64,000 nt of DNA, taken from the NCBI RefSeq assembly GCF_041529975.1, contig NZ_CP168030.1:806001-870000 (forward strand). The letters run 5' to 3'. Shown here in pieces: positions 32,580 through 40,441 of this stretch. This DNA comes from Microbacterium maritypicum (lineage in GTDB: Bacteria > Actinomycetota > Actinomycetes > Actinomycetales > Microbacteriaceae). The number at the start of each line of letters is the position of its first letter. Position 1 is the stretch's first letter. The notes beneath the pieces are model-generated. The model searched no databases, was not told the DNA's origin, and saw only the letters and a list, made by a program, of their open reading frames with translations. Both the position numbers and the translations under genes were made by a program.

Positions 32580-33512
32580 ATGACTGAGACCGAGCCGCCG
32601 GAGCTGCCACGGGGGATCGCGCTCGCCTGGGGTGTCGCCGCGAACCCGCAGCGCGGACCCAAGCGGGAGATGAGCGTCGAGAAGATCGTCGATGCGGCCG
32701 TCGAGCTGGCCGATGCCGAGGGGATCGGCGCCGTTTCCATGGCGGCCGTGGCGGCGAAGCTCGGCTTCACGCCGATGTCCCTCTATCGGTACGTGACCGC
32801 CAAGGACGATCTGCTGCTGCTCATGCAGGAGCAGGCGACGGGGCTTCCGCCGGCGAGCCACCTCGAGGTCGACGGATGGCGTGCACGATTGCTGGCGCTG
32901 TACGAGGCGCAGATCATGCTCTACCTGCGCCACCCCTGGATGCTCTCGCTGCCGATCACCGGATCGCCGATCACTCCGAACAGCTCCGCCTGGCTCGATG
33001 CAGGCCTCGCCGCGCTCGAAGAGACCCCGCTGACCGCCGAGGAGCGGCTGGCCGTCGCGCTCGCCATGACGGGGCATGCTCGCTGGTGCGGGATCGTGCT
33101 GGCCGGCTACACGGAGCAGGCCCGCGGCAGCGGCCTCACTCCCGACGAGGTCTCTGCGCGCGAGGCCGAGCTCTTCGATCGGGTGATCACCGCGGAGGAA
33201 TTCCCTGCGCTGCATCGCGCGATCGAAGACGACGTGTTCCTCTCCGCGGCCGACCCCTTCCGCTTCGGGGTCGAGCGGACCCTCGACGGCGTTGCTGCGT
33301 ACATCGCCGCCCTCGAGCGTGGTGAGCCGCGATCCGTGGCGACCGACTGGGTCGACCTCGAGCCCGTAGAACTCGCGGGGGACCGTCGTCTGAAGGAGGC
33401 GCAGAGGGCGGTGCGTGACGCGGAGAAGGCTCTGCGCGTGGCCCACAAGATCGAGCGGCAGGCGCTTCGCGAGGCGCGCGAACGACTGGCCAAGGCGAAG
33501 AAGCCGGCCTGA
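32580..33512 (+). CDS. TetR-family repressor of the adjacent drug exporter
   Basis: The 310-residue protein has a TetR HTH at about 30-80 (VEKIVDAAVELADAEGIGAVSM, then KLGFTPMSLYRYVTAKDDLL) and a ligand-binding domain of the TetR C-terminal type 1 class (about 95-240), with the conserved WMLSLPITGSPITPNSSAWLDAGL stretch in parts. A final 60 residues form a basic helix (EAQRAVRDAEKALRVAHKIE), longer than usual. It probably represses itself and the divergent exporter through the palindrome at 32546-32564. The 15-base gap to the palindrome leaves room for only a short leader. Confidence 0.93.
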   Translation: MTETEPPELPRGIALAWGVAANPQRGPKREMSVEKIVDAAVELADAEGIGAVSMAAVAAKLGFTPMSLYRYVTAKDDLLLLMQEQATGLPPASHLEVDGWRARLLALYEAQIMLYLRHPWMLSLPITGSPITPNSSAWLDAGLAALEETPLTAEERLAVALAMTGHARWCGIVLAGYTEQARGSGLTPDEVSAREAELFDRVITAEEFPALHRAIEDDVFLSAADPFRFGVERTLDGVAAYIAALERGEPRSVATDWVDLEPVELAGDRRLKEAQRAVRDAEKALRVAHKIERQALREARERLAKAKKPA

Positions 33513-33594
33513 CCCGCGTCCCGGGTTCAGTGCGTACCCTCGTCGCGGGTCAGTGACCGCGCATTCGTCCCGTTGATCACACGGGCCACATGGG

Positions 33595-33624
33595 TTTACA
33601 TGCGTCCCAGCTACCCCATAGAGT
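33595..33624 (+). promoter_or_regulatory. Promoter for the small HTH gene
   Basis: TTTACA (33595-33600) and TAGAGT (33619-33624) are 18 bases apart. The start should be near 33631, about 20 bases before the ATG at 33652. Confidence 0.55.
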
Positions 33625-33651
33625 GTGCACATCGAGAAAGGGGTACGTGGG

Positions 33652-33843
33652 ATGCCCGAGGTTCCAGATGTCCGATTCCTCACGGTGGCCGAGGTCGCCG
33701 AGCTGATGCGCGTGTCCAAGATGACCGTGTACCGGCTGGTTCACGCCGGGGAGCTGCCGGCCGTTCGCTTCGGCCGCAGCTATCGCGTGCCCGAGTCCGC
33801 CGTGGCCGATGCGCTGCAGCGGCCCATCGCCGACGTCGGTTGA
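33652..33843 (+). CDS. Small helix-turn-helix protein (excisionase/BldC-like)
   Basis: The 63-residue protein is one MerR-type winged HTH: LTVAEVAELMRVSKMTVYRL (about 9-28), then the wing GELPAVRFGRSYRVPESAV. Such small DNA-binding proteins lie next to the bS22 gene in many actinobacteria. Developmental regulator BldC of Streptomyces has the same architecture, but this is not a clear orthologue. AAAGGGG lies about nine bases before the ATG; a GTG nine codons upstream is in frame but would place the ribosome site inside the ORF. Confidence 0.9.
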   Translation: MPEVPDVRFLTVAEVAELMRVSKMTVYRLVHAGELPAVRFGRSYRVPESAVADALQRPIADVG

Positions 33844-33873
33844 GGCGCGCGCGGCGGAGCCCGTCGGGTTTGC

Positions 33874-33879
33874 TAGACT
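33874..33879 (+). promoter_or_regulatory. Extended -10 promoter for bS22
   Basis: TGCTAGACT contains an extended -10 (TG-N-TAGACT; box 33874-33879). No clear -35 is seen. Transcription should begin near 33886, giving a leader of about 70 bases with a GGGTGTC/GACACCC stem (33909-33932). Confidence 0.5.
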
Positions 33880-33956
33880 GACCCGAGGCATTTTCCGTGC
33901 CCGTACCCGGGTGTCCGATTTCGGCGACACCCAGCCACTGACTTAGTGAGGTTTCC

Positions 33957-34055
33957 GTGGGTTCTGTCATCAAGAAGCGCCGCAAGCGCATGGCGAAGAA
34001 GAAGCACCGCAAGCTGCTTCGTAAGACTCGCCACCAGCGTCGCAACAAGAAGTAA
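33957..34055 (+). CDS. Small ribosomal protein bS22 (AURKAIP1/COX24-like)
   Basis: The 32-residue, extremely basic protein starts MGSVIKKRRKRMAKKKHRKL and ends in RRNKK. It matches actinobacterial bS22, a tiny protein found in the decoding region of the small ribosomal subunit in mycobacteria and annotated elsewhere as AURKAIP1/COX24 domain protein. Start codon is GTG; a GAGG sequence lies just upstream. It has its own promoter and a strong terminator 14 bases after the stop. Confidence 0.95.
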   Translation: MGSVIKKRRKRMAKKKHRKLLRKTRHQRRNKK

Positions 34056-34068
34056 GCGACCAGACACG

Positions 34069-34096
34069 AGCGCCTGTCTTCGGACGGGCGCTTTGT
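34069..34096 (+). terminator. Intrinsic terminator after bS22
   Basis: AGCGCCTGTC (34069-34078), a TTCG tetraloop, and GACGGGCGCT (34083-34092), followed by TTGTGT. The 10-bp stem with a stable UUCG loop is a convincing terminator. Confidence 0.85.
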
Positions 34097-34133
34097 GTCT
34101 CTGCCCGCAGATCCGTACCGCCGAGAGGATTTC

Positions 34134-34436
34134 ATGAAGTCGATCACCGTCACCGAACTCGCCGAGCGGTCGGGTGTTCCGCTCATCGACGTGCGGGAGG
34201 TGGACGAGTTCGCCGCAGGCCATGTGCCCGGCGCCGTCAACATCCCCATGTCCGAGATCGGCAACAGGCTCGATGAACTGCCGGCGGAGTCGTTCGACGT
34301 CATCTGCCAGGCCGGCGGTCGCTCCGCCCGCGTCGTCGAGGCGCTGGAGTCACGCGGCTTCGATGCCACCAACGTCGAGGGCGGCACGGGGGAGTGGATC
34401 TCCCAGGGGCGCGCTGTCGAGGTGCCGTCGGCGTGA
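34134..34436 (+). CDS. Single-domain rhodanese (sulfurtransferase)
   Basis: The 100-residue protein is one rhodanese domain: PLIDVREVDEFAAGHVPGAVNIP (about 16-38) and the active-site loop CQAGGRSARV with Cys58. It should carry sulfane sulfur as a persulfide in the cytoplasm. The start ATG at 34134 follows GAGAGGA. It overlaps the next gene by 4 bases (GTGA), and the following one overlaps again, so the three proteins are made together. Confidence 0.94.
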   Translation: MKSITVTELAERSGVPLIDVREVDEFAAGHVPGAVNIPMSEIGNRLDELPAESFDVICQAGGRSARVVEALESRGFDATNVEGGTGEWISQGRAVEVPSA

Positions 34437-34729
34437 CCACGCTGACCCTGATCCGCAAGCCTGACTGCCATCTGTGCGAGGTGGCCTCCGACGTGATCGA
34501 CGCTGTCGTCGCCGAGCTGCCTGACGCCGCCGCGGAGCAGATCGAGATCGTCGAGGCGTCCATCCAGGACGACCCCGCACTGTATGAGCTGTGGTGGGAG
34601 AAGATCCCCGTCGTCCTGATCGACGGCGATCTGCACGCGCACTGGCGCGTATCGCCCGAACGACTGCGTGAGGCGCTGGAGACCGCGGTCCGCGGTGAGG
34701 CGCGAACCGAGACGAAGGAATCCCTGTGA
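34433..34729 (+). CDS. Glutaredoxin-like thiol protein (DUF836 type)
   Basis: The 98-residue thioredoxin-fold protein begins with a strand and then CHLC (Cys12 and Cys15), where a glutaredoxin has CPYC. IPVVLIDGDLHAHWRVSP (about 58-75) contains the cis-proline motif (IPVV). It probably reduces disulfides or persulfides. GTG start in the overlap with the rhodanese gene and 4-base overlap with the next gene suggest the three act in one thiol process. Confidence 0.9.
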   Translation: MTTLTLIRKPDCHLCEVASDVIDAVVAELPDAAAEQIEIVEASIQDDPALYELWWEKIPVVLIDGDLHAHWRVSPERLREALETAVRGEARTETKESL

Positions 34730-35028
34730 CCATCCGCCATGTCGTGATGTGGAAGCTCGCGGCCGAAGACGCCGCCGTGCGTGCCGAGCAGGCGGCCGAG
34801 GTCGCTCGTCGCCTCAACGCCCTGGAGGGTGTCGTGCCGCAGCTGCTGTCGATCTCCGCCGGTGCCAACGCGGCCTACCCGGAGACGAACTGGGACGTGA
34901 CGCTCGTGGCCGACTTCGACTCGGTCGCCGACATCGACGCGTACCAGGTGCATCCCGCGCACGAGGAGGTCGCCGGCTACATCCGCTCGGTGGTCGCCTC
35001 GCGCGCAGCGGTCGACTTCGAGGTCTGA
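34726..35028 (+). CDS. Dabb (stress-responsive A/B barrel) domain protein
   Basis: The 100-residue protein is a dimeric alpha-beta barrel: TIRHVVMWKLAAED at the start, then the long helix, NWDVTLVADFDSVADIDAYQVHPAH (about 54-78 in parts) and an ending strand. The family includes stress-induced proteins and some enzymes; no activity can be named. It starts with GTG in a 4-base overlap with the glutaredoxin-like gene. Small GAGAC/GTCTC stem directly follows the stop. Confidence 0.92.
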   Translation: MTIRHVVMWKLAAEDAAVRAEQAAEVARRLNALEGVVPQLLSISAGANAAYPETNWDVTLVADFDSVADIDAYQVHPAHEEVAGYIRSVVASRAAVDFEV

Positions 35029-35166
35029 GACCGCGTCTCGTTGCATTCGGCTTGTAGGTGTTTTCCACATACCTGGAGCACTTGCCGTCTGGCAGCGTAG
35101 TTCTTGGCTACGTTCTCCGCTGAACGGCCACCGCTCAGAGTGGCCAACGGCGAAAGGCGAACGGCG

Positions 35167-35526
35167 ATGAACAGGTGGAACAAGGTAGCTTTTGGCGCGA
35201 TTGCCGCCGTGGCGTTGACGGTGGGAATCGCCCTCCCGGCGCAAGCAGCAGATTCGGTAGGAACGTCCTGCGGGGGGACTGTCACGACGTGCGTGCTGAC
35301 GATCAAGACTCATACGACATCGGGAAGCGTCACGATCAACTGGCACAACACCAACGCGACCTCGACAGTGAAGGTCACGCTTTTCGGTCCGTACAACTAC
35401 ACGTGCACCCTTGAGGGTACGGGTACGACAAAGTCCAAAGTGTGCCCGAGTGTTCCCGGGGGCCAGATGAAGGTAACCGTGTACAAGCCGTTGAACAAGT
35501 ACGCATACTTTGGAGCCGCGTGGTAG
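35167..35526 (+). CDS. Small secreted protein with four cysteines, unknown family
   Basis: The 119-residue protein has a classic Sec signal (basic NRWNK, hydrophobic 8-22, cleavage AQA/AD after residue 27). The mature 92 residues are Thr/Ser/Val-rich and predicted to be beta strands, with four cysteines (35, 42, 80, 93) and Tyr-rich ends (FGPYNYTCT, KYAYFGAAW). Two disulfides are possible. I do not recognise a family. The gene and its flanks are visibly less GC-rich than the rest of the window, with codons such as ACA, AAA and CTT, which suggests recent acquisition. The ATG at 35167 was preferred over an earlier one because it starts the signal peptide. Confidence 0.72.
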   Translation: MNRWNKVAFGAIAAVALTVGIALPAQAADSVGTSCGGTVTTCVLTIKTHTTSGSVTINWHNTNATSTVKVTLFGPYNYTCTLEGTGTTKSKVCPSVPGGQMKVTVYKPLNKYAYFGAAW

Positions 35527-35716
35527 CGGAATAAGGGTCGTAAGGCAATGGCCGTGGATACGCGGTGCGCGAGCGAACTCGGATGGTAGCCGCGCACCGC
35601 TTCCTCCGTGAATGCTGAATCGTGGCGCCCGGTCCCAGAACTCTCGGCACTCGGTTCCACGTCGCCACTGACGTGCACTTGCAACGCAAACGTGATACGT
35701 CGACCGACTGATGTCA
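35527..35716. other. Non-coding, relatively AT-rich stretch
   Basis: Between the secreted protein and the amino acid importer. I find no credible gene, terminator or repeat here. The composition is lower in GC than the rest of the window. Confidence 0.5.
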
Positions 35717-35746
35717 TTGGTCACGCGACGGGCCGCATGTTTAGAT
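35717..35746 (+). promoter_or_regulatory. Promoter of the amino acid ABC importer operon
   Basis: TTGGTC (35717-35722) and TTAGAT (35741-35746) are 18 bases apart, giving a start near 35753, about 45 bases before the ATG. Confidence 0.5.
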
Positions 35747-35798
35747 GTTCTCCTACCCGTCCGTGGGCACACCCCGCCCTCGTCTTACAGGAGCCGAC

Positions 35799-36611
35799 AT
35801 GCCTCGTCGTAACCTCATCGCCGGTCTCGCCCTCGTGGCGACCGCCACTCTCGCGCTCGCCGGCTGCGCGACCGGTTCGTCCGATGCGGGAAGCAGTGAC
35901 GCTCCCGCCGCGGGCGATGAGTACGGTCTGATCGAGGCCGGCACGCTCACGGTCTGCTCCGACGTTCCCTACCCGCCCTTCGAGTTTGAGGACGACAACG
36001 GGAAGATCATCGGTTTCGACATCGATCTCCTCACCGCGATCGCCGAGAAGCTCGATCTCAAGGTCACCGTGCAGGACGTGGCTTTCGACCCGCTGCAGTC
36101 GGGTGCGATCCTCGTCTCGGGCCAGTGCGACATCGGTGCGTCGGCCATGACGATCACCGAGGAGCGCAAGGCCAACATCGACTTCTCCGACCCGTACGTC
36201 GAGTCTCTGCAGTCGCTGCTCGTGCGTACCGACTCGGACATCAAGTCCATCGACGACCTCGACGGCAAGAACGTCGGCGTGCAGCAGGGCACCACCGGTG
36301 AGACCTACGCGACCGAGAACGCCAAGGGAGCCCAGCTCGTGCAGTACGGCGGCGACGGTGAGTTGTGGCCGGCCATGCAGGCCGGGCAGATCGAGGCCAT
36401 CCTGCAGGACCAGCCCGTCAACTACGAGCACGAGCAGGCTGACTCCGACTACAAGATCGTCGAGACCTACCCGACCGACGAGTCGTACGGCTTCGCCTTC
36501 GCCAAGGGCGAGAAGGACGAGCTCCGTGAAGCCATCAACAAGGCGCTCAAGGAGCTCCAGGACGACGGCGGCTACCAGAAGATCTACGACGAGTACCTCG
36601 CGGCCAAGTGA
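35799..36611 (+). CDS. Polar amino acid ABC transporter substrate-binding lipoprotein
   Basis: The 270-residue lipoprotein (lipobox LALAGC, Cys23) captures an amino acid outside the cell. The family 3 solute-binding domain has TLTVCSDVPYPPFEFEDDNGKIIGFDIDLL (in parts, about 50-79), DIGASAMTITEERKANIDFSDPY and the hinge VGVQQGTTGE. The Arg in TEERK and Asp residues fit alpha-amino acid binding. Glutamine or another polar residue is possible; the exact ligand is not readable. CAGGAG lies six bases upstream of the ATG. First gene of a three-gene operon. Confidence 0.94.
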   Translation: MPRRNLIAGLALVATATLALAGCATGSSDAGSSDAPAAGDEYGLIEAGTLTVCSDVPYPPFEFEDDNGKIIGFDIDLLTAIAEKLDLKVTVQDVAFDPLQSGAILVSGQCDIGASAMTITEERKANIDFSDPYVESLQSLLVRTDSDIKSIDDLDGKNVGVQQGTTGETYATENAKGAQLVQYGGDGELWPAMQAGQIEAILQDQPVNYEHEQADSDYKIVETYPTDESYGFAFAKGEKDELREAINKALKELQDDGGYQKIYDEYLAAK

Positions 36612-36645
36612 CCGGCGGCGTCGGTAGAGCGGGAGGACCTCGACG

Positions 36646-37443
36646 ATGGCGTTGAGGCGTACCACCAAGAGCAAGCTGTATCGGTACTCGGTCTATGCGG
36701 TGCTGATCGTGATCGCCGTCTGGGCGATCGTGACCACCGACTGGGCGAAGATCGGACCGCTGTTCTTCAACCCCGCGGTCGCGGCGAAGATGTTCCCCGG
36801 GATCATCACGACCGCACTCGTGAACACCCTGTGGTTCACTGCCGTGGCGTTCGTCGGCGGCCTGCTGCTCGGTGTGCTGCTGGCCCTGATGAAGCTGTCG
36901 GTCATCGCCCCGTTCCGCTGGATCGCGACGTGCTGGATCGAGCTGTTCCGTGGACTCCCCGCGATCCTCACGATCTTCGGTATCGCCTACATCCTGCCGA
37001 TCGCCGTGGGCGTTCCCGGGTCGAAGCTCGGCGGACCGGTCGTGCTCGGTCTCGTCGGTCTCATCCTCGTCGCCTCGGCGTACATGGCCGAGACGATCCG
37101 CGCCGGGATCCAGGCGGTCCCGAAGGGGCAGACGGAGGCCGCGCGCTCGCTGGGTATGTCGCCCATGAAGACGACGTTCTGGATCGTCGTGCCGCAGGGG
37201 TTCCGGATCATCATCCCGCCGCTCACCAACGAGTTCGTGCTGCTGCTGAAGGACACCTCGCTGCTGTTCATCGCCGGGTCCTTCATCTGGTCGAAAGAGC
37301 TCACGAACTTCGCGCGTGACGCGAGCACCCAGAACGCGAACGGAACGCCGCTGATCATGGCGGCGATCCTGTACCTGATCGTGACGATCCCGCTCACGCG
37401 CTTCAGCGCGTGGCTGGAGCGTCGGATGGCGAGGCAGCGATGA
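36646..37443 (+). CDS. Amino acid ABC transporter permease (HisM/GlnP family)
   Basis: The 265-residue permease has a basic start ([11 protein letters not shown]) and about five to six transmembrane segments. The HisMQ signature is clear: [30 protein letters not shown] (about 103-116) and the ATPase-contact loop [26 protein letters not shown] in parts (about 145-170). It forms the channel for the importer, probably as a homodimer because only one permease gene is present. The stop overlaps the ATPase start (ATGA). Confidence 0.94.
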   Translation: MALRRTTKSKLYRYSVYAVLIVIAVWAIVTTDWAKIGPLFFNPAVAAKMFPGIITTALVNTLWFTAVAFVGGLLLGVLLALMKLSVIAPFRWIATCWIELFRGLPAILTIFGIAYILPIAVGVPGSKLGGPVVLGLVGLILVASAYMAETIRAGIQAVPKGQTEAARSLGMSPMKTTFWIVVPQGFRIIIPPLTNEFVLLLKDTSLLFIAGSFIWSKELTNFARDASTQNANGTPLIMAAILYLIVTIPLTRFSAWLERRMARQR

Positions 37444-38195
37444 TCACCGAACTGATCGATGTGCATGCCCCCGCGATCGATGTGCAGGGGCTCGTGAAGT
37501 CGTTCGGCGACAACGAGGTGCTCAAGGGCATCGACCTCACCGTCACCCGAGGCGAGGTCGTCTGCGTGATCGGACCATCGGGCTCCGGCAAGTCGACGTT
37601 GCTGCGGTCGGTCAACCTGCTCGAGGAGCCGACCGCCGGCAAGGTGCTGATCGAGGGGATCGACATCACCGATCCCGACGTCGACATCGACGGTGTGCGC
37701 ACGCGCATCGGCATGGTGTTCCAGAGCTTCAACCTCTTCCCGCATCTGGATGTGCTCGGCAACCTGACGGTCGCCCAGCAGCGGGTGAAGAAGCGCTCGA
37801 AGAAGGAAGCCGAGCTGATCGCGCGCGCCATGCTGGAGCGCGTGGGATTGTCCGAGAAGTCGGATGCCTACCCCGGACACCTGTCCGGCGGGCAGCAGCA
37901 GCGCGTCGCGATCGCGCGTGCGCTGTGCATGAACCCGGACATGATGCTGTTCGACGAGCCGACCTCGGCACTGGACCCCGAGCTGGTCGGCGAGGTGCTG
38001 CAGGTCATGCGCTCACTGGCCGACGAGGGGATGACGATGCTCGTCGTCACGCACGAGATGGGCTTCGCGCGGGAGGTCGGCTCGCGCCTGATCTTCATGG
38101 ACGGCGGACACATCGTCGAGGAGGGAGACCCGCGCGAAGTGCTGGCGAACCCGCAGCATCCGCGCACGAAGGACTTCCTGGCGCGCGTGCTCTGA
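37440..38195 (+). CDS. Amino acid ABC transporter ATP-binding protein (GlnQ/HisP family)
   Basis: The 251-residue ATPase has Walker [10 protein letters not shown] (about 43-51), the family [19 protein letters not shown]-loop segment, signature LSGGQQQR (about 147-154), Walker [18 protein letters not shown] and the H-loop [12 protein letters not shown]. The end [12 protein letters not shown] is typical. It closes the importer operon. A very long hairpin follows. Confidence 0.96.
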   Translation: MITELIDVHAPAIDVQGLVKSFGDNEVLKGIDLTVTRGEVVCVIGPSGSGKSTLLRSVNLLEEPTAGKVLIEGIDITDPDVDIDGVRTRIGMVFQSFNLFPHLDVLGNLTVAQQRVKKRSKKEAELIARAMLERVGLSEKSDAYPGHLSGGQQQRVAIARALCMNPDMMLFDEPTSALDPELVGEVLQVMRSLADEGMTMLVVTHEMGFAREVGSRLIFMDGGHIVEEGDPREVLANPQHPRTKDFLARVL

Positions 38196-38227
38196 GGTTG
38201 CGGCGGCAGGGTCCGCCGAGACCCCGC

Positions 38228-38283
38228 CTTCACGACGAGACCCCCTGTTGCAGACGTCTGCACCAGGGGGTCTCGTCGTGAAG
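38228..38283. terminator. 20-bp hairpin between the amino acid importer and the DUF1508 gene
   Basis: The arms CTTCACGACGAGACCCCCTG (38228-38247) and its complement (38264-38283) pair perfectly over 20 bases, and the loop holds GCAGACGTCTGC, itself a 12-base palindrome. There is no T-run. It separates two convergent genes and probably ends both transcripts. Confidence 0.75.
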
Positions 38284-38296
38284 TGGGGGTGTCGAG

Positions 38297-38476
38297 CTAG
38301 TCGACCTCGACGACCTCGGCGTCGGCGGCGTTGCGGCGGACGGCGTCGATGCCGTTCAGCGCGCCGGACTTCGACGAGTAGCCCTCGCTGATCGCGATGA
38401 CCTCGCCGTTGCCGGCCTTCAGACGGAACCGGTACTCACCGGACTTGTCGGTGTAAAGCTCGAACGTGCCTGCCAT
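38297..38476 (-). CDS. DUF1508 (YegP-type) small protein
   Basis: The 59-residue protein, too short for most ORF filters, is one DUF1508 unit: GTFELYTDKSGEYRFRLKAG, then GEVIAISEGYSSKSGALNGI and a closing VRRNAADAEVVE. YegP-like proteins are small beta-rich proteins of unknown role, sometimes called UPF0339. E. coli YegP has two such units, this has one. AGAAAGGA lies about eight bases upstream of the ATG at 38476. Confidence 0.93.
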   Translation of the reverse strand: MAGTFELYTDKSGEYRFRLKAGNGEVIAISEGYSSKSGALNGIDAVRRNAADAEVVEVD

Positions 38477-38561
38477 GAGGCGTCCTTTCTCTTTCGGATG
38501 GAGGGAACCCGCCCTCGCGGCTCACGCTAGCGGTCCCGGTATATCGGTGGGAAGGGCGGCT

Positions 38562-39653
38562 TCACCCGCGCGGGTGCACCGCGACCGGCTCCGGGGCGAC
38601 GGCGATGCGCACCCGGTCGCCGAACGAGGGATGGATGCCGGGGGCGTGCTGCACCCGGACGAGCTCGCCCGACTCGGTGCGGACGAGGGTGCGGCGCATG
38701 CTGCCGAGGAAGGTGCTCTCCTCGACCAGGGCGTCGGTGGCGGCATCCGCCTCCGACGCGAAGTAGACGTTCTCGGGTCGGAGGTACACATCGACCGGGC
38801 CGTCTGCTGGCGACTGCAGCGGCAGGCGCTGCCCCCACACCAGCACGTGGTCGCCCTCGGCGACGCCGGAGACGACGCTGGAGAGCCCCACGAAGGCCGC
38901 GACCCCCGCCGTCGAAGGGGTCGTGTACAACTGCTCCGGAGAGCCGATCTGCTCGATCCGCCCCGCGTTCATCACGGCGATCCGGTCGGAGACGGCCAGC
39001 GCCTCCTCCTGGTCGTGCGTGACGAAGACCGTCGTGATGCCGAGGCGCAGCTGGATGCGGCGGATCTCATCGCGCAGCTGCACGCGCACCTTGGCGTCCA
39101 GGGCCGACAGCGGCTCGTCGAGCAGAAGCACCTTGGGCTCGGTGACGAGAGCCCGCGCGAGCGCGACCCGCTGCTGTTGCCCGCCGGAGAGCTGGTGCGG
39201 GAAGCGGTCGGCGAAGTCCGCCAGGCCGACCAGCGCGAGGGCATCGAGCGCACGCTTCTGCGCCTCCTGCCTGCCGACGCCGCGCCGCCGCAGACCGAAT
39301 GCCGTGTTGTCGACCACCCGCAGATGCGGGAACAGCGAGTACGACTGGAAGACCATGCCGATGTCGCGTCTGTTCGTCGGCACACGCGATACGTCACCGC
39401 CCCCGAGCAGCACCGCACCCTCGTCGGCGCCCTCGAGTCCGGCGAGCACCCGGAGCAGCGTCGTCTTGCCGCATCCCGACGGGCCGAGCAGCGAGACGAA
39501 CTCGCCGGGCGCGATGTCGAGGTCCACCCCGTGCAGCACGCGCGTGCCGGCGTAGCTCTTCACGATGCCTTGCAGCTCGACGCGGGTCCCCTCACCGGCT
39601 CGTGCCAGGAGCAGGTTGTCCTTGGTGCGCGGCAGCGCCTGATCGAGGGTCAT
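38562..39653 (-). CDS. ABC importer ATPase (PotA/FbpC/PhnT type)
   Basis: The 363-residue ATPase has Walker A GPSGCGKTT (about 57-65), IGMVFQSYSLFPHLRV at the Q-loop, signature LSGGQQQR (about 155-162), Walker B VLLLDEPLSALDAKVR and H-loop VFVTHDQEEALAV. The C-terminal 120 residues form a TOBE-type regulatory domain (VYLRPENVYF, then VRIAVAPEPVAV). It is last in a four-gene operon; its start overlaps the second permease stop by 4 bases. Substrate could be spermidine, iron, 2-aminoethylphosphonate or a similar small cation or anion. Confidence 0.92.
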   Translation of the reverse strand: MTLDQALPRTKDNLLLARAGEGTRVELQGIVKSYAGTRVLHGVDLDIAPGEFVSLLGPSGCGKTTLLRVLAGLEGADEGAVLLGGGDVSRVPTNRRDIGMVFQSYSLFPHLRVVDNTAFGLRRRGVGRQEAQKRALDALALVGLADFADRFPHQLSGGQQQRVALARALVTEPKVLLLDEPLSALDAKVRVQLRDEIRRIQLRLGITTVFVTHDQEEALAVSDRIAVMNAGRIEQIGSPEQLYTTPSTAGVAAFVGLSSVVSGVAEGDHVLVWGQRLPLQSPADGPVDVYLRPENVYFASEADAATDALVEESTFLGSMRRTLVRTESGELVRVQHAPGIHPSFGDRVRIAVAPEPVAVHPRG

Positions 39654-40441
39654 GAGCGGGCCTTTCCGGTGCCGCGGGCGACGCGGCCGATGAGGAGGAG
39701 CACAAGGAAGACGAACGCCAGCGCCAGCAGGGTGAAGATCGCCGGCGCGTAGGGATCCTGCTTCTGCACGACGACCATGGCGGTCTGGAACACCGGGCGG
39801 TTCAGGAGCGAGGCGATCGTGAACTCGCCCAGCACGACGGCGATCGAGATCAGCGATGCCGCGAGGAGTCCCTGCCGGAGGTTCGGCGCCAGCACCCTCA
39901 GGATCACGGTCGGCCAGCTCGCGCCGAGTGAGCGCGCCGCTTCGGAGAGGGTGCGCAGGTCGGCGGCATCGATCGAGGCCTGGATCGATCGGGAGGCGTA
40001 GGGGAGAACGGTGATGCCGTAGGCGAACGCGAGGGTCCAGGTGCCCGTGCCCAGCGTCCGCCCGATCTGCAGATAGAGCGGCGCGAGCCCGACGACGAGT
40101 ACGATCGCGGGGATCGAGATCGGCAGCAGCGCCGCGAACTCGAATGCGGGCTTGAGCTTCGGGAAGCGCAGGTTGACCAGGATCATGGTCGGCGCGAGCA
40201 GGAGCAGCACGATCGCGACCGTGACGACCGCGAGCACGAGCGAGTTGCCCAGGCCCGTCCAGATCGGCTTGATGGCGGCGGAGGCGGCCGGATCGAAGAG
40301 GGCGGCCCAGTGTTCGAGAGTCGGTCCTTCCTTCCCACGGAGCGTGAACAGGAAGGTCGAGGCGAGGGGGATGGCGAAGAACGCGCCGACGATGATGCCG
40401 ATGACCCAGCGGGTCGTGCGAGAGGGACCGAGGCGATTCAC
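39650..40441 (-). CDS. ABC importer permease, second subunit (PotC type)
   Basis: The 263-residue permease has six transmembrane segments and the EAA loop LRTLSEAARSLGASWPTVILRVLAPNL in parts (about 168-195), which contacts the ATPase. I set the start at the GTG at 40441, which forms a 4-base GTGA overlap with the first permease; a GTG three codons upstream (40450) is an alternative. It works with the first permease as a heterodimer. Confidence 0.9.
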   Translation of the reverse strand: MNRLGPSRTTRWVIGIIVGAFFAIPLASTFLFTLRGKEGPTLEHWAALFDPAASAAIKPIWTGLGNSLVLAVVTVAIVLLLLAPTMILVNLRFPKLKPAFEFAALLPISIPAIVLVVGLAPLYLQIGRTLGTGTWTLAFAYGITVLPYASRSIQASIDAADLRTLSEAARSLGASWPTVILRVLAPNLRQGLLAASLISIAVVLGEFTIASLLNRPVFQTAMVVVQKQDPYAPAIFTLLALAFVFLVLLLIGRVARGTGKARS

